Assembly (NCBI RefSeq): GCF_918797505.1
Contig: NC_092800.1
Span: forward strand, 35,330,263-35,394,262
Direction: 5' to 3'
Source: Bemisia tabaci
Lineage: Eukaryota > Arthropoda > Insecta > Hemiptera > Aleyrodidae
Length of the DNA stretch: 64,000 bases
Below, one piece after another: positions 44,601 to 56,600 of the stretch (the stretch's first letter is position 1; each line of letters starts with the position of its first letter). Under the pieces are notes generated by a model that was not told where the DNA came from, did not search any database, and saw nothing but the letters and a program-made list of their open reading frames with translations. The position numbers and the translations under genes were made by a program.

Positions 44601-47600
44601 TTGCATGCCAGAAAAAAGATGTTTTACTTAATCTTGTCAACGCCTTCATTTTTTCTATATAAAAAACTATTTCTGAAGCATTATTTGAAGCCAATATTCT
44701 TTGATTTGTAAATGGTAATTGATGCCTTTGTTCTAAAAAGCCTCTCAGCGGCCAAACTGCGGAACGACGTATCTTTGTTTGCGATGTTGCAATATATGTC
44801 ATACTTTGTATTCTTTGAAAAACTAGTCAACGTAATATCTTAAAAACCTCCTTGAGTTTGTTTCTCTGTTGGCAGAAAATTCTGTATCCATTTCAAGTTG
44901 TAAAATTGGCTTGTTGCTGTTTGAAAAATATAACAGGAGTGGGTTTTTAGGCCATTAAATTGTACTGTATATTTTTGTAAATTAAGTGTTATTCACTGTT
45001 TTTCCTTCACTTTTTGTATAAATTAATGACACAATCTGTTTTTAAAATCTGCCAAATTTTTATTAAATATGTTTAAACCAAGTGAATGGTCTCTCTGCTT
45101 ATTACTCTGAAGTAAAGAAATATTACCTGAGATATGGCAAGGAATGCCAGAGTAGGAAAGAGCATACTGATGAAAGCGACGATGCCGCCAAGTGGTCAGA
45201 GAGCCGAGGAGACACTGGAGGAAGAATCCAACGGAACAAAACTGGAGGGAGTAAGAAATCAGGACTCCTCTCAGGGATGGCTCACATATCTCTCCTACGT
45301 ACGTGAAAATTGGTGCATCCATAAATCCAGCTCCTAAGACAAAATAAACATCATGAATTGGACGTAGTTCTACGAAACAGACCTATGTGGAAGTGAGAAA
45401 TATGGGGTGTGCTCGTTAGTCTCTTTGCGTAAGAGTGAATGAGAATAATAAAGTGCCAGTGACGTCAGCGGCAACGAAGCCGCTCTCCGCGGTCGCCGCC
45501 GTCCGCCGGCCTCCGCATAAACTCATGAGCCCTGTCCACAACGCTCTCGTGCCATGCCCGCGGCTCATGAGTTCCGCACTCAGTTGCACATAGGTCTCTT
45601 TGATAGAATGCAATATCCCGCTTTTCCAATTCTTCAAAAGGAATCACGCCCACTTTTACATTGCTTCTTATCCAGATTTCTAGAGCACACCACCCACATT
45701 TCTCATCGCCACATAGGTCTGTTTGGTAGAAATACGTCCAATGGAGAATTTGCACGCAATTTTTTTATTGCTTCATCTGAAAGTGCCTAATGAGCTGAGT
45801 TCGCAATATTTTTCATAATTTTTTTCTGACATGGGAAATTGGAGAAAAATTGATTTAAAAGTGAGAAAATGTGCCGCCTTGTGACGTCATCTGGCGGCAT
45901 TTCCCATTTAAACACATGTATTTTAGCAGATTAGGTTATTTTGTCATATCTCCTCTAATAATTGCTCAATTTATGAATCAAGGGTATCTTTGTGTTCAGT
46001 TCACTCAAAGGATTCCACTTAAACAGGAAATTCATCAAATTTCAGACCCTTGCAAATTCTCCATTGTTGAATAGGGGGGTGAAGAGGTATTGTAAGAATT
46101 AAAAATACGGTTGATATCCCAAAATGGTTTATGATTTATGTAGTTCACCTTGGATTACCCTGAAGACTTGGCCTGATTCTGCTTTACAGACCAACAACCG
46201 TGTCAGAAAGTTGGAATTATATTCTTTTTCCATCATAATTTTTACCAATGTATATCGGCTAGTTTTCCTTTTTATGAACAATTAAACAGAGTTGGAGATT
46301 ATTTTATTGTTGCAATTGCGGTACGCATTTTCTTGACTGTAGCCATCAAGATCAAGATACATTGTGGAATCAAAAAATCTGTATTTTGATCGCTAATGTT
46401 TCCAAATTTCGCTCTTCATATATTTATTTTTCATAGTAAACCAAACATCGATGGTGAAACTGCAAGAAAGCGCATCTTGGTTTGCGACATTTCAGACTTC
46501 CTGTCATGCTTTATTTTTAAAGGAAAAAACACACAACGTCATTTTATAAACTTCCCTGATTTTTTTCTCTGTGTGATAAATATACTTTGAAAATTTCGAG
46601 TAATAGCGTTGGTTCGTTCTCTTTTAGTAAAATAAAATGGGAGCAGAGATTTTGAAATACCACAAACGAATACGTGTTCCTGCAGTTCCACCATTGACAT
46701 GTTTTTATATGAGATTTTCAGAAAATGCTCAAAAATGAATTTTGCAACTAATTTTTCCAGATTTTAGTGAGTACTACTGACGAGTAGTCTCCAACATAGA
46801 AACTTGAATAAATAAGGTGCTTTTAGTTTCAACATTGAAGCACAAAATTTTTAATCTTCAAATTATTTGAATACAAGATACACTGTAAACATCTTTCAAA
46901 GTCCAGTCCTTTTCTTCATATTCAATACATCCTGTAGGAATCCCTGAATTAAGAGGGACAAGAGGTAGAGCCCATTCCAGATGATACTGATGACTTTTGC
47001 TGAATGCAGACTCCATACCATCTTGAAATGTATTTCCTAGTGTTTTTTAATTTATTTATTTTTTTTTTTTTATATCACGAGCACAGTAATATGACATCTC
47101 TAATAATCAATATATCTTTTAAGAAAAATGTACAACTAGGTAGTTGGGTTGAAGAGAAAAAAATGATAGCTACCTAAACCCTGAATCGCTGCTGCAAGGT
47201 ACATGATATTTACCGATGACGATGAGTACAACATGAGCCAACCAATTATCTGAGGGATATTTACCAGCATCAAAGATCTCTTCCTGCCCAAAGGTGCTGA
47301 AATAAGCCCAGAGAGTGCACTTCCGAGCGGCTGAAACACCATGGGTATGCTAGCTGAAAAAGAGAGCAGAGTATATAATGTTAGGCACCGAAGTCATAAG
47401 CGGAAATCGGATGTTACATTATTATGCACTACTGTCTCCACTGCCTGTGCGCCTTCAATGTCAGGCGACGGCAACACGGCATACATGTTCAAATAGTCAT
47501 TAACTTTATAAGCGCTGCGTTTGTCCTCATCGTTAGCGGATCGTTTGGATCCTGTTCATTGGCTCGTTCAAGCATATTTTTCTTTCGATTTTTAGTATCC

Positions 47601-50600
47601 ATCGTTCACACAGGTGAAGGTATCTTAGTCAACAGCGGTAAAATTTTCAATTGAGAATTTTTGTCGAGTTTTTCGTTAAATTATAGAATTTGGAGACCTA
47701 GACGGATACGTTTTCTGTAGTATCTACAAGCATAGGTGGACACAAAGGAAGGGGGACGTAGGCCACGAAAAAAGGAAGGAAGAGAAAAGAAGGAGAGGAA
47801 AAAATGAAACGGAGGTAAGAAGAAGGAAAAACGCTTATATTTGGTAGTTATTCATGACAAAATCAACTGAAACTGAATATCAAATGCTTCAAAATTCCGA
47901 AATTTCTTACAGCCGCCCCCCCCCCCCCCCCCGATGAAAGGAGTTCAGCAAATAACCCGCCCCTCCCATGCTAGGTGTCTAGATCCGCTAAGTACACAAA
48001 AATGCCACAATTTCAGGCTCTGAAAGGCAGATCAGGATTTAAAATAGCTTTTTCTAGGAACTTTCTTTTTAGAGCGCTGATGTTCGAACCACCACAACTC
48101 GAGTTTGATTTCACATTCACCCCCATCCCAGAATGTTTGTAGGAAACCCCTCCAATCCTCCATGCCTTGTTATAACGCAATTTTGAGAGTTGTGGACTGA
48201 GGTCTCCTTCCCGTGGAAGATCACAATTCGTTCGGTTTTCAAGGTTCCGCCTGTCAAATCTACATTTAGAAATTGAAAATTCTTTCCGGACTAAACCTGC
48301 ATGGCAAATAAACGTAGACTTTTTTCCTCATCGTTAAAGCTATATCGGTCTGCCGAGTGTAACTGATATGGCTCTCTTGGCACACGCTCGATAAGTGTAC
48401 CGGCTGAAAGGAGAGGAAAGTCAATGATAAGCTATGTTGCTGGAAAACAAGGAAAAGTCAGGGATTTCCGCTCATAGAGTTCGTGACCCCTAGCAAGGTG
48501 CCCACAAGAGTTTGGGGGACCTTGAAAATCGGGATTGTTAGGGATTTTTATAATGACAAGGACAATTCAGGGAATTACAAGAAAACCAGAAATTGGACCA
48601 ATCTTTAGATTTGAAATCATAAAAAAAAATCTGCCCCCACAAGCAGACTGAGTCTTAGTCTATTCCGGGTTCATTACTCTGAGTTACACTCGGAATAGTG
48701 AATGGAGGAATGATTTTCTCTTAGGAATTGCAATTTTACTTGTTTGAAAGATAAATAGCCGGTATTGTATGCAGATTGCCGATATGAAGCCAGGAAATTT
48801 GTATTATTTTGTTCTTGGAAAACGTTTGAAAGTCAGGGAACTTTTTCCCGCCCAGTCGATAGACACTGCCTCAGAAATTCCTCGATTCTGTTCGAATTCG
48901 TCTCGAATTTTCAAGTCATTAAAAATTCTTAGATAAAAATTCTTCTTCTTTAAAATTCTTTCTTCGTGTTTCTAACCCAGGATGGAAGATTGGACCAGGC
49001 CATCAAGAAGAGGAATATGCAGGGTAGGAGGGCAATCGCTATGTTAAATGGAGTCCTTTGGGACCAAAGGATCTCCAAAGAGAACAAAAGAAGGATCTAC
49101 AACGCGATTGTCAAGAGCATAGTAACCTACGGTGTGAAGTATGGCCGATGAAACAGCGGACCCGGGAGGTTTTAGAGGCAACGGAGATGGACTTCTGGCG
49201 TAGATCCGCTGGTATTTCCAGAAAGGATCGCGTCAGGAATGAGACGGTACGGGAAATCATGGATGCCAAGCAGACCATCGTGCATGACATTATGACGAAA
49301 CAACTCATCTGGTATGGTCATGTCCAGAGAATGGCAGGAGACAGGTTGCCGAAGAAGGTCCTTGACTGGGTTCCTCCTGGGAGAAGACGCAGAGGGCGCC
49401 CAATGAAAGGTTGGAGGGAAGGGATTGAAGCGGAAATGTTAAGGTGCTCAATCCCCCAAGATTTGTGGTTTGAAAGAGAGCAGTGGAGGTTAGGAGTCGT
49501 AGAGCGCGAGGGAGTGCTGTAAAGCGACTTATATGTATGTATGTAAAAATTCTTAGATTCGTCGTTTCCTGGACGAGGGATAGTAACTTTCTTCCAAAGT
49601 TGCAAAATTGACTTTAAAAAAAAAATCCAATTTTCTCTGAGATTATAAATGTACCTACGCAATTTTTGTTGAAAATTTTTCCGATTTTCGAATGAGATTA
49701 GCTAGATAATCAGCGAGATTTCCAGTTAGAAATCCCCAAGGTTTTTCTGGTGAAAATGCAATTTGCACGGGGAAATATGGCAACCACAGTGGCGTAATTT
49801 GGTGATGGTAAGGGGTCCGGAGCTCCCCCTCCCCTTCGGCGTTTCCAAATTCTTTTTTTTGTGTGATTTTTTTTTGGCTTGAAAAGTCCTTGATAAACGA
49901 GAAAAATTGATCACATTACCGAAAACTTGATTTATTTCTTAACTTGTGTATTATGTTAAGGGTCAAGTCAAGTCCCTCGCTCCCCCCCCCCCCCCCCAGG
50001 TTTTAGTGAAATGACGTTACTGGGCAACACTGAAATGTTGTTACGTTCTTTTGTGAGGGAAGCGACGAATTTTAGAATTTTGACCCAATGTACTTAAACG
50101 CCCTGATAAAAATTGGCGATAGGAGCTGCGTTTCAAAATACCATAGGAGTTCTTGTAGCCGACTGAAGAAGGCGATAGAAAATCATATAGCTGGCTGTAG
50201 AAAGTGGAAAAAATTATACGGCCGGGCTACACGAAGCGATAAAAAATTATACAGCCGGGCTATAGTTCCTATCGCCGGGCTTTACACTTAATCGCCTGGC
50301 TGTTGCTTTTTCGCCATCGGCTATAAAAGGCTATAAGAAATTGTGTAGAAATTCGTGTGCTTTGTGAATCCTTAAGTTTGTACGGAATCACCTTAATATT
50401 TACAAAGCGCACATTATATTTTCCTTTACTACATATTTTTTTTCATCAATTAAAATGAGAATAATCCATACAGAGTGTGCAAACATTTCAAAGTCATGAG
50501 TTGAAAAACGCTGACTCCACGAGATTAAATATTAGAGCCTAACACAAAGCGGAGCGGCGGCGCACTGGCGCCTTCAAACCTAACAGGGATACTTCACGCA

Positions 50601-53600
50601 TTGCGCAATGCGTGAAGTATCCCTGTTAGGTTCGAAGGCGCCAATGCGCGTTTCGCGCTGGCTGCCCGTCCGCCGTGCCGCGGCGTACCACGGCGCTTGA
50701 AGCAACTATTTCACACCAGAGGTATTGCACAGTATCATACAAAATTGCAGGCGCTCCAACATGTTAGGAATGGCAGGCATCCTTCAAAAGTACGGAGCTT
50801 TCCTCGCAAAATAAATCAAGATACTACGGCCCAAAAAGAGAGCGGTAGTCCAAAAACTCACTAAGTCCTAGCATCCGTAATTAGTAACGTTTAGCATACA
50901 CTTTATCGCCAGGCTGTTGCTTAGTCGCCATCGGCTATAAAAGGCTATAAGAAATTGTGTTGCCGGCTATAGAAGCTATTGGAAATCTCACAGCCGGCTG
51001 TAGGTCTATAGTATTTTGGAACACAGATTCTACTGCCAATTTTTACCAGGGCGAGCAAGCTGAGTGCGGTCGGAAGGGTTGAATTGGGGCTTACCGAACC
51101 AGGTGGCTTGATCCTCGGTGAAAGAAAGTCCGTTGGGGTCCTTGTTGTTGGGGTCGAGAAGGACGGGGACGACGATCGTGGAGAACGCCATCGTCATTCC
51201 GAGATCAAGGAGGACCAGATTTTTGGCCGTGACCGCCAGTATCTAGAAGAAGAGAAAGCGGACATCAAATAACACTCATCGCACGCCTTCCAACTTACAT
51301 CAGACCAAACTTCCATTGTTCCGTGCGGTCGTTCGCGTTCTGTTCCGTCATACCTGCGCACAACTTAAGGTGATTCGTCATGCTCAAGTGACGTGGTCGA
51401 AGTGGCATGCGATATATCGCATCGATTAGGTCAAAAATCTCGGCAGATTTTGAATTTTTAGCATAAAAAGGACGATAGTCCCCGCGCATGAGCCTAAAGA
51501 ATCATTCTAAACCCAAAAATTGGCAACATTCAGAGATATGAAAGCAGATAGTGTTAGGAAAAAAACCTCGCATTCGACACAGAAATCGATAGCTGAATCG
51601 AATGCGAGGTTTTTTCCTAACACTATTCTGCTTCCATTTCTCTGAATTTTGCCGATTGTGGGGTCAGAATGATTCTTTAGGCTAATGTGCAGGGGCTTTC
51701 GTCCTTTTTTTTGCTAAAATTCAAAATCTGCCGAGATTTTTTACCTAATCGATGTGATATTATTGCATGCCACTTCGACCACGTCACTTGAGCTTGACGA
51801 ATCACCTTATGGACGCTATATTTTGTGTCAGAACGACATGCGATATATCACATCGATTAGTTCCATTTACTCGCTACTTGACATTTTTTTCGAATTTTGA
51901 AATCGCAATTCTGTTGTCAGGAGACTGAAGAATTCACTTACCAATTTTAACAAACAAATTAACTTAATAAAGGCGTGGTTTTTTAGAGGAAAAATATCGC
52001 ATTCGATACTATGATATCGAAACTGCACTCGAGTGCGATATTTTCCCTCTAAAATACCACGCCTGTATTACGTTGAATTTGTTTGTCAAAATTGGTAAGT
52101 GAATTCTTTAGTCTCCTGACAACAGAGTTGCGATCTCAAAATTCGAGAAAAATGACGAGTAGCTGAAAAAATGGAACTAATCGATGAATTATGTCGTTTT
52201 GACACAAAATATGTCGTCCATCGAATCTTCTTTAAGGAAGAACGCTATATCGATGGCCAAAGTGCAAAACCACGTATTTCAATTACGGTGTTTCAAAATT
52301 TCCTCTCCTTCTTTATTTTTTCGAAGAGAAATAGGCTACCTAACACTGTAAACAATTTTCTTGGATACTGAGTCTCTACTCCTATTAAAACATTTTACAA
52401 GAAAAAATAATCTTGATTCCATCAAATTTTCGCTTGAATCAAAAGGAAATCCGCTTAAATTAAGAGGCCTGACTCTCGATTCAAGCAAAAATCCGATTTT
52501 ATCAAGAGTATTTTTTTATGTCAAATTTTTTGAGAGCCTGGACTCTTGATCAAAGAGATTCTTTTTCCAGTGAGATTCTGCTCACTGACAATGAGATGAA
52601 AAATCAAGGAAGTTTTCAAGGAATTACGTTGAGCGGTTATCAAGAGTAGAACTAAAGCTTCAAAGGGAGTCTGCCACGTCGCAAACGAAGAGACGTGGTT
52701 TCGCCGTCTGGTCATCGATATGAAATTTCAAACTTTTTCAAATTTCTTCCGATAGGTAAAATATTAATTTTTGAACAGAGTCATGAATATTTTGCCTCTT
52801 TCTACCAAGTGTACTAGAATGAATTAAGAGGAATATTCTCTGAAAAACGCAGTGGAAAATAGTCATAAAATGTTCCAGAAAGTTCGTTTTACCATAAAAA
52901 TGTGACAACGTCTGAATATTCATCACACACGTTCAAACTTACACCAGACTAAGCTGTCATTGCTCTGTATAGGTGATTCATGAGTTACTGTTGTTTTTCG
53001 GAAACCGTGTCAATTTTTACGTATTTATTTCTCTCTCACGACTCGCATATTTCCTCGTCCAATTATTTTAGACTTGATCGTTTATTCACACCATAGGATT
53101 GACGCATGCGTACATTCGATCATGCTCGACGATCTAACACGTTAAAAATCTTCCTCGCTAAGGAAGAACGTCATATTATGCGCATTCGGTCGTCACCAAA
53201 TTTCTTCCACCCGAAAGTAAATTTTCCGAACGATTTTAGATTTTTTTGGGGTTCTTCTGAAGGTCCTCTTCTTAATTTAATTTTGAGCAAATGGAAAATT
53301 TCATACATTTTCTTAAAAATGGACCGCGTTAAGCATAAAGAAACCAAGCCATATCAGCTATCGCCAAACTTTTGGCAATTTAATTTTTCACATGAAAACG
53401 GCTGTGAGGATATTCATGCAAATTTCAGTGAATATTCTGTATAGCACGAAGCGAATTCCTTAAAATTTTTAAAAGAATCCGCACAAACGTTTTCTTGTAA
53501 AAAATTAAATTGTCCAGTTAAATTTGGCAATAGCTGATGTGGCTTGGTTCCTTCCTGCTAAACGCGATCCAAACAAACCACTTCATTCGAAGAAATTCAG

Positions 53601-56600
53601 CAGCATTTGATTTAGATTACATTTTGGCATAAGGAGCCACTATCTCTGGCTCCCCATAAAAGCACGTATCTACATAGGGAAACTAGTGGCATATATGTTG
53701 TTTCTAAACTGAGCCAGAAATAGTGGTTCCTCATTACAAAATACGGTCCAATATCAGAGGCGGATCCAGCGATTTGGCAACACCGGATTTCCTCCATTTG
53801 AATCTGTGCAAAGTAATCGATTCTTGTCGCAGCACCTGGCTCCTCTAAGAATCGATACATTTCCATAGGTTTAAATGGACGAAATCCAGTGTTGCCAAGT
53901 TGCTGGATCCGCCAATGTCCAATATTTCTACGACGACGTTCGTGCTTAACACGACAGAAATGACCTGGGGTAATCTTCATGATATAGAGAAAATTCTCGT
54001 GATTGTACGATTGTGACAGTCGGTCATGAAAACCGGTCTTACCTGAGGTGCCGCCGATCGGAACCGGTTAACCTTCCTCCTGTTGCCGGAGACTCCGGTC
54101 CCGTGCTCCCCGCTTTTCTCGACATCCTGCGTCCTGTAAAAACCAAAATTCATCAGTTCAAAAATCGTCCCAAAGAAACACAATATACGTTGAATGAATA
54201 GAGTCCAGCAAAGATGAGCCAACCCACGTTTTGAAAATGTATAAAATGAGTTAAGCGTAAAGTAGTTAGCCTTGTTTTTTTAAAGGGAAAAAATACATTC
54301 GCAGTTCTGCTAGGTTGAGGAAAACCAACATATGAGCCTTTGGACGTTGCCAATTTTCGTTTGAAAAGGACACAAACACTGGAATAGACAACTATTGGAC
54401 TTTATTTTGCAATGGACCACTAGACTAGGTACGAATTCAAGCGATCTGATACATGTTTCTTAACCAAAATTTCACGTAAAACACGATTCACACATCGAAA
54501 ATTACTGAAACCAATTCCTAACGAAGATATTAACGTTTTTATTTCACATTGGTTACGAGGAATTTGAACTACCCGCTCACAAGAAACTCAAAGCTCTACG
54601 TGAGTCAAATCGCCCACTACAAAGGTTTCAGCAAGCTTCTCAATTGAGCAATGTTCAATTCCCACAATGTGTTGATCAAACTATTAGTAATTTGCTATAA
54701 CTGAGCCAAAGCGTCAAGATTGAGATTGTCAGATTTTTATATCGCAGAGACTGTCATGATAACGTTTAGCGCGCGATGTGAATCACGTAGAGCATTGAGT
54801 TTTCATGAGCGGGTGGTTTGAATTCACGCATCAAGAATCATTAAATATCTTCGTAAGGAGTTAATTTCGGTAACTTTCGTTGTGTGCACCGTGTTTAACG
54901 TGAAATTTTGGTTAAGAAACATGTATCAGAATGCTGAAATTCGTACCTTATCTAGTGGTCCATTAGGAACTACAAATTCTTGCCCAGTTTAGAAACAACG
55001 TACGTACCGTTTGTTTCCCTATGTACGTACGTGTTTTTACGGACGAGCCATAAATTGTAGTTCCTAATGGCAAAAGGAAGTCCTACTGCCGCATGAAGCA
55101 TTTACTCTGGCCTACCTCGAAAACGAAAGGCGAAATAGCCAAAAGTACAATCTTTGTGCCTCTCTCTTTTAAGTCAATTGTATTTTCTCTGAATTCTCCG
55201 TCCAAAAGCGCCATTGACAATTTCCTCTCGATGTGGGTTGGTTCTCATCTGTTGAACTCAAATGGAAACCAGACGGAAATTCAGGTCGAGAGACAATCCA
55301 TTTTTCTCGATGTGGACTTTTTACATGATTTCTTTTCAGAAGATTTATTATAAGGAGTTTAATTTTTTAAGAGAAGAAGATTGAAGGTTAGCATAAAGTT
55401 GAGGAGGACAAATCACCAAAACGTCATTTAAAAACTGAGTGAAGGAGATATTTCAAAGGAGATAATTCGAAAATTTCAGATGTAATTTGGTAAAAAAAAA
55501 AACAAAGGGAAAATTGAGTTAGTTTTAGGTATCATCACCAAAATGAAGTTGTATGAATGCCAAAATTAACTGATACTATCACCGGTACAGGGTACAGACA
55601 CCCATGCATTTTTGAAAAAGTTTCTAGTTTAAATGCCTTCGGTCTCATTTTAAAATCCAGGCTCAACACGTAATTGAAGAAGACGAGGGCTCGTTGTTCA
55701 CAAGTTCCATTTTGCCTAGGTGTGTTAGAGTTTTTTTCGATTGGGATAAAAATAGATGCACTTTGATGCGTCTCCAGCCGCTTGGAATTGTAGTGAGTCG
55801 GGTTGTCAACCTTTTTGAGACTGCACCGTTTCTTTCTATCTTCAGTATCTGTTACTTCACTGTCTATCACTAGTCTATCTTCACTATCTATTAATCACCA
55901 TCATTAGAAACCCTTCAATGCCCGTTCAAAAAGGTATGAAAAAGAGCCCTGAGGGACCCTCCTCGCAAATGTCAGAGGATGACGCTCAGTGGATCGAGTC
56001 AATAAGAGAGGTCGGACAAAATTTGGAAACTTTAAAAGCTTATAACTCCGTTCACACACAATTTTGAGGTTTCATAAGTGGCTCTGTTGGTTTCCTCGTG
56101 AAATCTTTTAGCAGCACCCCTAAAAATTTAAAATGTGACGAAATTAACATCAAAATTTGCAGTTTCAGTCAGAAATTTTACGTCCGACCTCTCTGAATAA
56201 TTCGATCCATTGTGGGACGGACCCTTCCTATAGCCCCCGGTTTTCCTATAGTGTGAGATATTTAATAATTTTTTCGTTTTTTTCCTCCAGCATCGAAAAA
56301 TATGAGTAAACTCCCAATTAAAATCCTAGCACGCGTTTAGAAGAAATGAAAATGAATGAAATTATGATATAGGTAAAGGTATAAAGTTCAGTAGAATATA
56401 GTCTAAGATCTAAAAATTGCTAACTCTTAATATACCGTTTCAAAATTAAATCCATTGAAAATAAAAGGAAGAAAAATTAATCAGAGCCCTTCATCTAAGA
56501 TCTTACAAAACTGAACGTCTTAAAGTAAAATCAAAATGTTATCAAATGTTTTAAATTTTCACCTAAATCTTGGATCGTATACTTGCAAACCCATTCTTGC

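Noticed and set aside
45082..45337. Plus-strand open frames opposite transporter exon 5
   Set aside because: They are antisense shadows of the coding exon on the minus strand.
55535..55870. 111-codon minus-strand open frame in transporter intron 1
   Set aside because: No domain, no flanking splice signals of quality, no similarity that I recognise.
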